Shown piece by piece: positions 33,959-42,479 of a stretch of 64,000 nt of DNA. How positions within the stretch are numbered: position 1 is the stretch's first letter; each line of letters starts with the position of its first letter. Source of the stretch: Clavibacter sp. VKM Ac-2873. Lineage in GTDB: Bacteria; Actinomycetota; Actinomycetes; Actinomycetales; Microbacteriaceae. The stretch covers positions 372,001 through 436,000 of the forward strand of contig NZ_JADKRS010000002.1 of NCBI RefSeq assembly GCF_015351075.1, written 5' to 3'. A program made the position numbers and the translations under genes. Below the pieces are notes generated by a model. It saw only the letters and a program-made list of their open reading frames with translations, searched no databases and had not been told where the DNA came from.

Positions 33959-34534
33959 ATGGGACGCATGAACACGACACGGATCATCGAACTACGTCAG
34001 GCGCAGGGCTGGACCCAGGAGCGCCTCGCCACCGAGAGCGGAGTGGGCGTCCGCACCGTCCAGCGGCTGGAGGCCGGGGAGGACGCGAGCCTCGAGACGC
34101 TCTCCCTCGTCGCCGAGGCGCTGCGCGTCCCCGTCCGCGACCTCTTCTCCGCCATCGACGACGCCGACCTCACCAGCCGCGTCGACTCCCTCGAGGCCCG
34201 TGCCAGCGAGCAGCAGGCGACGCGGGATCGCACCACGCGTGCCTGGCTGCTCCTCTTCGTCGGGCTCGGCATCGTGCTGACGTTCGTGGCCTTCACCATC
34301 CCGAACGGGCTGGCCCTGTTCCTCGCCTATTGGCTGGGCGGCACCCTCATCGCGGTCGCCCTGCGCCGGCTCCTCCTCGAACCGCGGCTGGATGCCCGGT
34401 ATCCGCTGTCACGCAGCACGCGCACCCGTCGTCAGCGGCGGCGCGAGCGGCGCGTGGCGGAGCGCGCGGCGGGATCGGCCCGCCCGGACGGCGCGGCCGA
34501 GGACGACGCCCCCGCTCCCGCGCGGATCAGCTGA
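33959..34534 (+). CDS. XRE-family regulator with C-terminal membrane segments
   Basis: 191 residues from ATG 33959 (a second ATG at 33968 is equally possible; a purine-rich GGGAGGGG lies 10 bases before the first). HTH_3 domain in residues 5-60: LRQAQGWTQERLATESGVGV and RTVQRLEAGEDASLETLSLV. A coiled stretch follows, then two hydrophobic segments (WLLLFVGLGIVLTFVAF and LALFLAYWLGGTLIAVAL) and a basic tail. So it is probably a membrane-tethered DNA-binding protein. Its last 8 bp overlap the convergent gene. Confidence 0.8.
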   Translation: MGRMNTTRIIELRQAQGWTQERLATESGVGVRTVQRLEAGEDASLETLSLVAEALRVPVRDLFSAIDDADLTSRVDSLEARASEQQATRDRTTRAWLLLFVGLGIVLTFVAFTIPNGLALFLAYWLGGTLIAVALRRLLLEPRLDARYPLSRSTRTRRQRRRERRVAERAAGSARPDGAAEDDAPAPARIS

Positions 34535-35585
34535 CGCCGACGCCCGTGGCCGGCCGCGCCCCCGGCCACGGCACCGTCGCCGCCGGCCACGCGGACGCGA
34601 CGAGCGCATCCCGCACCCGCCGCTGCGACATCACCGCGTCGAGGCTGTCGGTGCGGAAGGCGAGGGCGAGCGACGCGTCCGCCCAGTACGCGTCCCAGCC
34701 GTCGTAGGTCGCGAAGACCCGCGCGCCGATCTGCCGGATCAGCGCCCACGCGTCGTCCGCGGGCAGGTACCCGGCCATGTAGGCGTAGCGGATCGCGCCA
34801 ATCGTGCGCTCGCTGTCGCCCGCGAGCAGCAGCACGGGCGGGCGGCCGGCGTGCGGTCGGGTCAGGTCGATGATCTCGAACTCGCTCCGGCCGGTGAGCG
34901 CGGCCATGCGCGACACCATGCGCTCGGCCTCCTCGGACGCGGCCAGCTCCGCGAAGCGCGCCGACTGCGGCCCCTGCGCCAGCGCATCCGCCACGAACAG
35001 CTCGATGTCGTCGCGCGACGCGATGCGGAACTGCGTGTCGAGGGCGGCGCGGTGCTGCGCGAGGGTCGTCATAGGGAGGCCGGTCCACTCGTGCCCGGTC
35101 GCGCCGTCGGCGTGCGTCGTGCGCAGCTCCGCGGGCATCTCGGCCCAGGTCGGCTGGAACGCGAGCGACGAGTTCCAGCCGCCGAAGGAGTAGTCGCTGA
35201 CCGCGTCGAGGGCGAGGAGCTGCTGCTCCTCGAGCGTGACCGGCCGGATCCTGGCCTGGGCCACGTACTCGAGCTGGTCCCGCCGGGGCGCCCGCGCGTC
35301 GATCTGCTGGAAGACGATCGACGCGACGAGCATGCCGATGCCCATCCCGAGCGCGAACAGCACGAGGGGCATCGCCGGGCCGCCCTCCGGCGGGCCGGAC
35401 GTCGCCACGAGGATCCCGAGCCCCGCGCCGCCGACGCCGAACGGCAGCGCGAAGGCCGTGATGAGCAGCGCCCGCTTCCCGCTCCCGCCGCGCGGCTTCA
35501 TCCGCTGCACGTTGAGCATCTGGGCGTAGCGCACACGCGCGCGAACGGGGAACTCGACCTCGCCGGGATGGTTCTGCAGCGTCAC
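34527..35585 (-). CDS. DUF1266-like membrane-associated protein
   Basis: 352 residues. Two adjacent hydrophobic helices near residues 40-85 follow a basic N-terminus. The C-terminal part has GYLPADDAWALIRQIGARVF, YDGWDAYWADASLALAFR, the pattern I associate with DUF1266 (a Trp-rich helical domain of unknown role). The family call is by recognition of motif order and is moderate. It overlaps the XRE gene tail-to-tail. Confidence 0.65.
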   Translation of the reverse strand: MTLQNHPGEVEFPVRARVRYAQMLNVQRMKPRGGSGKRALLITAFALPFGVGGAGLGILVATSGPPEGGPAMPLVLFALGMGIGMLVASIVFQQIDARAPRRDQLEYVAQARIRPVTLEEQQLLALDAVSDYSFGGWNSSLAFQPTWAEMPAELRTTHADGATGHEWTGLPMTTLAQHRAALDTQFRIASRDDIELFVADALAQGPQSARFAELAASEEAERMVSRMAALTGRSEFEIIDLTRPHAGRPPVLLLAGDSERTIGAIRYAYMAGYLPADDAWALIRQIGARVFATYDGWDAYWADASLALAFRTDSLDAVMSQRRVRDALVASAWPAATVPWPGARPATGVGVS

Positions 35586-35641
35586 GCGCGAAGCCTATCC
35601 ACCGGGCGGCTCCGCGCCACCGCCCGGATCGGGGTCAGGCG

Positions 35642-36715
35642 TCAGCTGTAGTCCGCGTGCACCGTCTTCGCGGCCCCGTCGAGCCGCACCGTGCCGCCGT
35701 GGGGCAGGATCCACTGCGGCCGCGTGTGCCCGAACGGCACGCCCACGCACACCACGGCGCGCGGGTTGTAGCGGGCGATCTGCTCGATGACGGTGTCGCG
35801 CTGCTCCGCCCGGAGCCGCGCCCGCTCCTCGGCCGACGGCACCGGCGCGCCCATGACGATGGTCGGCGGCCGGGCGACGAGCACGCCCGCGACGACGTCG
35901 AGGATCCCGCGCTCGCCGAGACCGCGCACCCACCGCCTGACACTGTCGGCCGACGGCACCTCCTCGCTCGTCTCGAGCAGCAGGATCCCGCCCTCGAGCT
36001 TCGCGACCTCGGGCATGCGCCCGGCCATCGCGATCTGGTCGATCACCTCGATGCAGCCGCCCCACGTCGGCCCCTCCACGGTGGCCGCGGGACCGGCCCA
36101 CTTCCACGGTTCGGTCGCGTGGCGCTCGCCGGGCTCGGTGAGGGCGCGAGGATCCGTCCAGTCGATGCCGAAGTCCTCCGACTCCCCGGGCTCGGTGATC
36201 TCGAGCGTGCCGCCCTCGAGGAGCGCCGCCCGCAGCGAGCGCAGGTGCACGTCGTCGATGCCGGGGCCCGCGCCGAGGTGCACCTGGGTGGATCCGCCGT
36301 AGAAGCTCGGGATGCCGAGCCCGGCGAGCAGGTTGTGCAGGTGCGTGTTGTCGCTGTAGCCGAGGAACGGCTTGGGGTTCCGGGCCACCTCCTCGATGTC
36401 GACGTGCGGCACCACCGTGACCTGGTCGTCCCCGCCGATGGTCGACACGATCGCGCGGATGGAGTCGTCGGCGAACGCCGCCGTGATGTCGGCGGCACGG
36501 TCACGGGCGCTCGCGCCGAGCCGCCTCGTGGTCGGGTACTCGACGGGGATCAGCCCGGTCGCCTCCTGCAGCCGCCGCATCGCCTGCTCGTGCACCTCGG
36601 GCGCGATCCCGGGGGCCGCGAACGCAGGGCTCAGCACCGCCACCCGGTCTCCCGCCTTCGCCTTGGGCACGGACTTGCGGAACCGGGACGAGGTGGAGGG
36701 GATCATGCGGGCCAT
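35642..36715 (-). CDS. S66 peptidase, LD-carboxypeptidase/MccF-like
   Basis: 357 residues. The nucleophile Ser lies in PFLGYSDNTHLHN; the Glu is in GGILLLETSEEVPS and the His in VPFGHTRPQWILPHGG, the Ser-Glu-His triad of family S66. Family members cut LD-bonds in muropeptides or, in the MccF branch, cleave microcin C-type aminoacyl nucleotides; the LLLETSEE block and length fit the MccF branch somewhat better. No signal peptide, so cytoplasmic. Confidence 0.9.
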   Translation of the reverse strand: MARMIPSTSSRFRKSVPKAKAGDRVAVLSPAFAAPGIAPEVHEQAMRRLQEATGLIPVEYPTTRRLGASARDRAADITAAFADDSIRAIVSTIGGDDQVTVVPHVDIEEVARNPKPFLGYSDNTHLHNLLAGLGIPSFYGGSTQVHLGAGPGIDDVHLRSLRAALLEGGTLEITEPGESEDFGIDWTDPRALTEPGERHATEPWKWAGPAATVEGPTWGGCIEVIDQIAMAGRMPEVAKLEGGILLLETSEEVPSADSVRRWVRGLGERGILDVVAGVLVARPPTIVMGAPVPSAEERARLRAEQRDTVIEQIARYNPRAVVCVGVPFGHTRPQWILPHGGTVRLDGAAKTVHADYS

Positions 36716-36888
36716 GCTCGCAGAGGAGGCCGGGAGCGCGCGGCCGATGTCATGGGCTCTGCGTCCGCTTCCCCGGTCAGCGGCTCCTCCCCAACTCGTC
36801 GTCCCCGCTGCGCTCCGAAGGTGAGGTGATCCCTGGCCCGTGGGGAGAACCCGCGGGTAGGTTTGGAGAAGTCAGAAAGGGTCCTGTC

Positions 36889-37098
36889 ATGCCGCACGCA
36901 CAGACCTCCGCCGCTGCCGCCATCGCGGCACGCGATGCACGAGCCGCGGAGAGCCTCGCCTTCGCGGACGCCGCCCTCGCGCTCGCCGGTCACCAGGTGA
37001 CGGATCCCGTGTTGATCGAGATATCGGAGCGCGCCGCTCGGGAGGAGATCACGAGCGAAGAGGCAGTAGCCGCGATCCGTCGCCACGTCATCGGTTGA
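36889..37098 (+). CDS. VbhA-family antitoxin
   Basis: 69 residues, ATG at 36889 after AGAAAGGG. The C-terminal EISERAAREEITSEEAVAAIRRHVIG matches the VbhA antitoxin domain ending. In characterised VbhA proteins a helix with a Ser-x3-Glu-Gly motif blocks the ATP site of the Fic partner; the corresponding stretch here reads FADAALALAGHQ, with Ala in both the Ser and Glu positions. It directly precedes the Fic gene, with its TGA overlapping the toxin ATG by one base. Confidence 0.82.
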   Translation: MPHAQTSAAAAIAARDARAAESLAFADAALALAGHQVTDPVLIEISERAAREEITSEEAVAAIRRHVIG

Positions 37099-37880
37099 TG
37101 CCCCGTCGGCCGACGTTCCGCACCTGGGACGACTACTTCATACCGGGTACGACCGTCCTCAGGAACACGTTCACGGGCCCTGGCAAGCCCCACGGCGAGA
37201 CAGACGCCGACAAGCTGCGCCTCAGCGAAGAAGACATCGCGCGTGTGCGACTCGCCGAGCTATTTCGGCAGCCCCTCGACGGCCACTTCGACTACCCCCA
37301 CATGAAGGCGATCCACCGGCACATCTTCCAGGACGTCTATTACTGGGCTGGCGAGGAGCGCGTCGCTCCTGTCGGCTCCTTCATGACGAAGGACGGGCAC
37401 TCCTACTACCCCGCAGGTCCGTCCCTCACCGAAGCGGCTGAGGCGCAGTACCGGCAGCTCGCCGACAAGGACCTCCTGCGCGGCCTCGATCACCCGGCGT
37501 TCGTCCGGGAGCTGGCAGAGAGCTGGGGCGAGCTCAACGTCATCCACAGCTTCCGTGAGGGCAACACCCGCGCTCAGTTCGTCTTCTTCTCGCAGTTGGC
37601 CGAGCAGGCGGGGTACCGCATCGACTCCTCCCGGTTCGCCGTCGGCTCTCCGCTGAGGGACCAGTTCGTCGAGGCCCGCTTCCACAGCCAGGACACCGGC
37701 AGCAATGCGCGCTTGGAAGAGGTGCTGGGGCGAGCGGTCGTCCCTCTCCCGCGCCCGGCATCGTCCGGGACCGCGCGACTCGCGGGGCCGTCACCGTCGC
37801 GAGCGATCCGTGGCGCCGCGCGACCGGGCCCGCTCGCCGGTGGTCGCGTGAGCGGCCGAGACGGCGGCTACGGCAGGTAG
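37098..37880 (+). CDS. Fic/DOC-family toxin (putative AMP-transferase)
   Basis: 260 residues, ATG at 37098. Fic domain in residues about 50-205: QPLDGHFDYPHMKAIHRHIF, DVYYWAGEERV and the active loop VIHSFREGNTRAQFVFF. The catalytic His, Phe, Glu-Gly-Asn and first Arg of HxFx[D/E]GNxR are present, but the second Arg of the canonical GNGRxxR is Phe and the G is Thr. Fic enzymes usually transfer AMP to target Tyr/Thr/Ser. The last 45 residues (after VVPLPRPAS) are Pro/Ala/Gly/Arg-rich and look non-globular. Gene order and overlap with the VbhA-type gene mark a toxin-antitoxin pair. Confidence 0.88.
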   Translation: MPRRPTFRTWDDYFIPGTTVLRNTFTGPGKPHGETDADKLRLSEEDIARVRLAELFRQPLDGHFDYPHMKAIHRHIFQDVYYWAGEERVAPVGSFMTKDGHSYYPAGPSLTEAAEAQYRQLADKDLLRGLDHPAFVRELAESWGELNVIHSFREGNTRAQFVFFSQLAEQAGYRIDSSRFAVGSPLRDQFVEARFHSQDTGSNARLEEVLGRAVVPLPRPASSGTARLAGPSPSRAIRGAARPGPLAGGRVSGRDGGYGR

Positions 37881-37886
37881 TGGCAG

Positions 37887-38060
37887 GTGGCATCCGGGCA
37901 CTATCGGTCCGCGAGCGAGGTGGCCCGCGCCGAGCTCCGCGACATGGAGGATCAGGATCCGCGGCTCGAGGCATTGCGCGCCGCGCTGGTCGCCGGCGAG
38001 GCCAGCGGCGAAGCAGCACCGTTCGACCTCGATGCGTTCGTCGCGGGCAAGCGCGCGTGA
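37887..38060 (+). pseudogene. ParD-family antitoxin remnant (N-terminus missing)
   Basis: The frame directly after the Fic stop reads ASGHYRSASEVARAELR, DPRLEALRAALVAGEASG and FDLDAFVAGKRA, then TGA. This is the middle and C-terminal part of a ParD antitoxin; the ribbon-helix-helix strand that normally precedes SGHY is absent because the Fic tail occupies that place. A GTG at 37887 could still start 57 residues. It keeps the GTGA overlap with the parE start, so it derives from an intact parDE operon. Confidence 0.72.
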
Positions 38061-38155
38061 AGCGAGGCCGGCTCACACCGGCAGTGGAGGAGGGCCGCCA
38101 GGTGACCCCTACGGCCCACCCAGCCAATGGTCGATCCGGTGGTGGTCCGGACTGA
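38057..38155 (+). pseudogene. ParE toxin N-terminal remnant
   Basis: GTG at 38057 overlaps the parD stop by 4 bp and begins VKRGRLTPAVEE, the usual ParE opening (basic, RLTPAA-like). After about 12 codons similarity stops, and the frame ends at 38155 inside the convergent LuxR gene. The toxin body is therefore deleted. Confidence 0.6.
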
Positions 38156-38777
38156 ACCCGTGCCCCACGCCCCAGATGACCGCCTGGGTGCGGCTCTGCA
38201 CCTGGATCTTGCGGTAGATCGAGCGGATGTAGCTCTTCACCGTGTTGGGGGAGAGGTACGTGAGCGCCGCGACCTCCTGGTTGCTCTTGCCCTGCGTGAT
38301 GAGGGCGAGGATCTCCGACTCGCGGTCCGTTATCCCCTCGCGCTTGCCCGGCCAGTCGAGCGACGGCGCGCTCGCGGCACGCAGCGGCGCCTGGTTGAAC
38401 AGCTCCTCGCCCGCGTGGATCCGCTCGAGCGCCTCCACGAGCTCCCGGGCCGGCAGCGCCTTGGAGAGGTAGCCGTGCACGCCCTGACGGCGGGCGTCGG
38501 CGATCAGCTCGGGCTGGAAGTTCCAGGTGTAGACGACCACGCGGCGGGCCCGCGGGTTCCGGACCAGCTCCGCGATCTCGTGGTGGTCGGACTCGGGCTG
38601 CGCGAACGAGTCGTAGAGCACGATGTCGATCTCGTCGGAGAGGGCCGCGTTCGCGTCGATCTCGGCGACGAGCACCCGGTCGCGGTAGTCGTCGAACATG
38701 TGGGCGAGGCCCGTCAGCACCACGTCGTAGTCGTCGACGAGCGCGATCGTGACGGGGCGGGTGCGGGTGGCGGGCAT
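38109..38777 (-). CDS. LuxR/NarL-family response regulator
   Basis: 222 residues, ATG at 38777. Receiver-like N-terminus ITIALVDDYDVVLTGL with acidic pair, phospho-acceptor position DIVLYDSFAQ and Lys in GYLSKALPARE. C-terminal LuxR DNA-binding domain: ITDRESEILALITQGKSNQE and SPNTVKSYIRSIYRKIQV. No kinase gene is adjacent, so it may be an orphan regulator. Divergent from the GlsB gene with an inverted repeat at 38799-38818 between them. Its 3' end has overrun the parE remnant. Confidence 0.9.
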   Translation of the reverse strand: MPATRTRPVTIALVDDYDVVLTGLAHMFDDYRDRVLVAEIDANAALSDEIDIVLYDSFAQPESDHHEIAELVRNPRARRVVVYTWNFQPELIADARRQGVHGYLSKALPARELVEALERIHAGEELFNQAPLRAASAPSLDWPGKREGITDRESEILALITQGKSNQEVAALTYLSPNTVKSYIRSIYRKIQVQSRTQAVIWGVGHGFSPDHHRIDHWLGGP

Positions 38778-38798
38778 GGATCCACCATCCCACCCCCA

Positions 38799-38818
38799 GG
38801 GGTGTGCCGCCACACCCC
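38799..38818. promoter_or_regulatory. Inverted repeat between LuxR and GlsB genes
   Basis: ggggtgtg and cacacccc are perfect 8-bp arms with a 4-base spacer (ccgc), 21 bp upstream of the LuxR start. Candidate operator for this regulator, acting on itself and/or glsB. Confidence 0.5.
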
Positions 38819-38901
38819 GCAGGGTGGTTGATTGAGGTCATCGCCCCGAACGGGCACCACCGCGCGTCGTCCTGGCGTGCTCGCACAGAAGAGAGACCAC
38901 C

Positions 38902-39180
38902 ATGCTCGGACTCATCATCAGCCTCATCGTCGTCGGCCTCATCGCCGGCTTCATCGCCCGCGCCGTCGTGCCCGGACGCCAGAACCTCTCGATCCCGATG
39001 ACGATCCTGCTCGGGATCATCGGCTCGTTCGTCGGCGGCCTCCTCGGCTTCCTGATCTTCCAGCACGACGCCATGGACGGCTTCTTCCAGCCCGCGGGCA
39101 TCATCGGCTCGATCATCGGCGCCATCATCGTGCTGCTCGTCTACGTGAAGGTCGGCGGCCGCAAGTCCGTCCGCCGCTGA
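38902..39180 (+). CDS. GlsB/YeaQ/YmgE stress-response membrane protein
   Basis: 92 residues in three hydrophobic segments: LIISLIVVGLIAGFIARAVV, PMTILLGIIGSFVGGLLGFL and IIGSIIGAIIVLLVYV. The glycine-rich pattern with the cytoplasmic PGRQNLS loop is the transglycosylase-associated (GlsB) family. These are small membrane proteins induced by envelope or general stress; role of the single protein is unclear. AGAGAG precedes the ATG. Confidence 0.9.
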   Translation: MLGLIISLIVVGLIAGFIARAVVPGRQNLSIPMTILLGIIGSFVGGLLGFLIFQHDAMDGFFQPAGIIGSIIGAIIVLLVYVKVGGRKSVRR

Positions 39181-39291
39181 ACACGGCCGGGCGACCCGTC
39201 GATGCGCTGGCGCGCACCTGACGACAGCCGGTAGCGGAGCACGACGAGGGACGGGTCGCCGAGGAGGCGGCCCGCCCCTCGGGCGCGCGCG

Positions 39292-40119
39292 TCAGGCACG
39301 GCCGGGATCGCCGTCCGTCGGCCCCAGCAGCGGCGCCCGCGGATCCACCAGCACCGAGCGCGCAGCTGCGCCGAACCCGTGCATCGCCCGCCGCCAGTAC
39401 GCCCGCGGCGCGACACCGCACGCGCCGAGGGCCGCGCGGTGGTCGACGACGATCACCGTCGCGGCGCCCGCCGCGACGACCGTCCACGCGGCGCCGATGA
39501 GCGCGCGCAGGGGAGCGGGGGTGTCGCGGAAGCCCGTGCGGAGCCGGTCGATCTGGAAGCGGACGTGGTCGCGCTCGTCGTCCGCGATGCGCCGCCCGAG
39601 GGCGCGGAGCGCGGGATCCGGCGCGTGGTCGGCGAGCGCGTGGAAGTAGCCCGTCGCGACCGTCTCCGCGATGAGGAACAGGCTGATCTCCGTCCGCAGC
39701 CCGATGAGGTGCCGCAGCCGGGTGAACGCCGCGTCCGTCCAGTGCGCGGGCAGCGCGGGTGCATCGAGGTGGTCGAGCGCGCGGAGGAACAGGGCCGCGT
39801 GCTTCTGCTCCTCCTGCACGAGGAGCGCGAGTGCGTGCGTGTACGCGGGATCGCCCGCGTCGGTCGCCATGCGCAGGAGGTGCGCGCCGTCGCCGCTCTC
39901 GCCGAGCGCGAACCGCTGGAAGGAGCGGACGAACGCGCGGCGGGCGCGGGCGTCCATCGTCGGAGTCGTACCGGATGGGATCAGCTGCTCGGGCGTCAGG
40001 TGCCGGTCGGCGTTGGCGTGGAAGTGGGCGATCCAGTCGGCGGCGGTCGCCATGCGGTTCGCCCCCGCGGCCGTCGGATGCGGGTCGGGATGCGCTGTGC
40101 TCTGCGTGATCGAGGTCAT
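39292..40119 (-). CDS. Ferritin-like diiron protein (R2-like)
   Basis: 275 residues. Four-helix-bundle ligand pattern: LLVQEEQKHAALFLRAL (E-x2-H), ISLFLIAETVATGYFHAL (Glu) and IADDERDHVRFQIDRL (E-x2-H), so a diiron site is likely. C-terminal AWTVVAAGAATVIVV is hydrophobic and may touch the membrane. Related proteins are annotated as ferritin-like or ribonucleotide-reductase-R2-like oxygenases; reaction unknown. A shorter start at MATAADWIAH (residue 23) is possible. Confidence 0.72.
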   Translation of the reverse strand: MTSITQSTAHPDPHPTAAGANRMATAADWIAHFHANADRHLTPEQLIPSGTTPTMDARARRAFVRSFQRFALGESGDGAHLLRMATDAGDPAYTHALALLVQEEQKHAALFLRALDHLDAPALPAHWTDAAFTRLRHLIGLRTEISLFLIAETVATGYFHALADHAPDPALRALGRRIADDERDHVRFQIDRLRTGFRDTPAPLRALIGAAWTVVAAGAATVIVVDHRAALGACGVAPRAYWRRAMHGFGAAARSVLVDPRAPLLGPTDGDPGRA

Positions 40120-40534
40120 TCCCTCACGCTAGGAACGCACTCCCGGCGACCTCGCCGGGCGCAGGGGGGACCTCGGGGGTCGCCGCGGGCTATCCCTCGC
40201 CCGGGAGGTGGTCCGCGCGGGGGACGACGGCTGCATCCTCCGCCCGACGGCGCCGCGGCGGGGAGCGGAGCGGCGCCGTTGGGACGACCGGCCGGGCCGG
40301 CCCGCCCCTGTCCATCCGGTGACGCTTCGCCGGAGGGGCGTGATCGCCGCCCGCCGTGGCCCATGATGGGCATGCGCACCGGCGGGATGAGCGGTGCGCG
40401 CCCCGTCTGCGAGCCGGCCCCGACGACGACGCCGACCGGGCCGCCTCCCGAGGCACCGCCCGGCTCGCCGCCGCGGAGCATCCCGACCCGGCGCACCCGC
40501 TCGCCTCGAGCGGACGGCCACGAGAGGAACCCCC
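40120..40534. other. 415-bp gap without a supported gene
   Basis: Both strands show only Pro/Arg/Ala-rich shadow frames. An in-frame extension of the following ABC gene to 40394 has no family similarity by eye. CGAGAGGA before 40535 is its ribosome site; no clear promoter or hairpin is recognised. Confidence 0.5.
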
Positions 40535-42448
40535 ATGAGCATGGAAGGCGTGGCCTGGAGCTCGCTCTACAAGATCTCGAGCGCCCAGGACGGCAGGAAC
40601 GGGTTCTCCCGGGAGTCCGTGCGGCGGATCCTGACCTTCGCGGTCCCGTACCGGGCGAAGCTGCTGCTCTTCATCGCCCTGTCGGTGGTCGGCGCGTTCC
40701 TCGCGGTGGCGACGCCGGTGCTCGCCGGCCGGGTGGTCGACGTCATCGTCGCCCGGGGCGAGACGGGGACGATCATCGGGCTCGCCGTCGTCATCGCCCT
40801 CGTGGCCGTGGCCGACGCCGGCGTCTCGCTCGTGACGCGCTGGTACTCGGCCCGCATCGGCGAGGGCGTGATCCTCGACCTCCGCACCGCCGTGTTCGAC
40901 CACGTGCAGAAGATGCCGATCGCGTTCTTCACCCGCACGCGGACGGGCGCGCTCGTGAGCCGCCTCAACAACGACGTGATCGGCGCGCAGCAGGCCTTCA
41001 GCGGCACGCTCTCCGGGGTGGTCACGAACCTCGTGGCGCTGGTCCTCACGCTCATCGTCATGCTCAGCACGTCCTGGCTCGTCACCGTGCTCGCGGTGGT
41101 CATGCTCCCCGTGTTCCTGATCCCCGCGCGCCGCATGGGCGGTCGCCTCGCCGCGCTCCGCCGCGAGGCCGCCGACCACAACTCCGCCATGAGCACGCAG
41201 ATGACGGAGCGATTCTCGGCGCCCGGCGCCACCCTCGTGAAGCTGTTCGGCCGACCCGACGAGGAGTCCGAGGAGTTCCGGGTGCGCGCCGCCCGGGTCC
41301 GCGACATCGGGGTCCGCACCGCGATGCTGCAGTTCGTCTTCGTCACCGCGCTGATGCTCGTCTCCGCCCTCGCGCTCGCGCTCGTCTACGGGCTCGGCGG
41401 CGTCCTCGCGCTCGGCGGCCAGCTCGACACCGGCGAGGTGGTCACCCTCGCGCTCCTCCTCACGCGCCTCTACGCGCCGCTGACGAGCCTCGCGAACGCG
41501 CGGGTCGAGATCATGAGCGCGGTCGTCAGCTTCGAGCGCGTCTTCGAGGTGCTGGACCTCGAGCCGCTCATCCAGCAGAAGCCCGACGCGGTCGCCGTCC
41601 CCGACGGCCCGGTGACGGTGGAGTTCGACGACGTGCGCTTCGCCTACCCGTCCGCGGACAAGGTGTCGCTCGCCTCCCTCGAGGAGGTGTCCACGCTAGA
41701 CACCCGCGGCGGCGAGGAGGTGCTGCACGGGGTGTCCTTCCGGATCGAGCCGGGGCAGACCGTCGCCATCGTCGGCACGTCGGGCGCCGGCAAGTCGACG
41801 ATCGCGCAGCTCCTCTCGCGCCTGTACGACGTCGACAGCGGCGCCGTGCGGCTCGCGGGCACGGACGTGCGCGACGTGACCTTCGCCTCCATGCGGCACA
41901 CCCTCGGGATGGTGACGCAGGACGGCCACCTGTTCCACGAGACGATCCTGTCCAACCTGCGCCTGGCCCGGCCGGACGCGACCGACGACGAGGTATGGGA
42001 CGCCGTCCGGCGCGCGCGGCTCGAGCCGCTCATCCGGTCCCTGCCCGACCAGCTCGACACCATGGTGGGGGAGCGCGGCTACCGGCTCTCCGGCGGCGAG
42101 CGCCAGCGGATGACCATCGCCCGGCTGCTGCTCGCCCGCCCGCGGGTCGTGATCCTCGACGAGGCGACGGCGGCGCTGGACTCGACGTCGGAGGCCGCCG
42201 TGCAGGCCGCCCTCAGCGAGGCGCTCGAAGGGCGGACGGCCCTGGTCATCGCCCACCGCCTCTCCACGATCCGCAGCGCCGACATGATCCTCGTGGTCGA
42301 GGACGGCGCCATCGTCGAGCGCGGCACGCACGACGAGCTGCTGGCCGCGGCCGGCCGCTACGAGGAGCTGCACCGCACCCAGTTCCAGACCCAGAAGGAC
42401 GTCGCGGCGGACGAGGAGGCGGACGCGCTCGCGGACTCCGGGCGCTGA
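40535..42448 (+). CDS. ABC exporter, fused membrane and ATPase domains
   Basis: 637 residues, ATG at 40535 with AGAGGA 6-7 bases upstream. Six-helix exporter domain in residues about 40-330 ([20 protein letters not shown] onward; [17 protein letters not shown] coupling region), then the ATPase: Walker [27 protein letters not shown] signature, [13 protein letters not shown] Walker B and [10 protein letters not shown]-loop. A half-transporter of the MsbA/multidrug type that would work as a homodimer. A roughly 15-residue insertion ([18 protein letters not shown]) lies before the Walker A region. Substrate unknown. Confidence 0.92.
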   Translation: MSMEGVAWSSLYKISSAQDGRNGFSRESVRRILTFAVPYRAKLLLFIALSVVGAFLAVATPVLAGRVVDVIVARGETGTIIGLAVVIALVAVADAGVSLVTRWYSARIGEGVILDLRTAVFDHVQKMPIAFFTRTRTGALVSRLNNDVIGAQQAFSGTLSGVVTNLVALVLTLIVMLSTSWLVTVLAVVMLPVFLIPARRMGGRLAALRREAADHNSAMSTQMTERFSAPGATLVKLFGRPDEESEEFRVRAARVRDIGVRTAMLQFVFVTALMLVSALALALVYGLGGVLALGGQLDTGEVVTLALLLTRLYAPLTSLANARVEIMSAVVSFERVFEVLDLEPLIQQKPDAVAVPDGPVTVEFDDVRFAYPSADKVSLASLEEVSTLDTRGGEEVLHGVSFRIEPGQTVAIVGTSGAGKSTIAQLLSRLYDVDSGAVRLAGTDVRDVTFASMRHTLGMVTQDGHLFHETILSNLRLARPDATDDEVWDAVRRARLEPLIRSLPDQLDTMVGERGYRLSGGERQRMTIARLLLARPRVVILDEATAALDSTSEAAVQAALSEALEGRTALVIAHRLSTIRSADMILVVEDGAIVERGTHDELLAAAGRYEELHRTQFQTQKDVAADEEADALADSGR

Positions 42449-42479
42449 GCTCGATCCCCGGCCGGGACCCGGGCTCACC

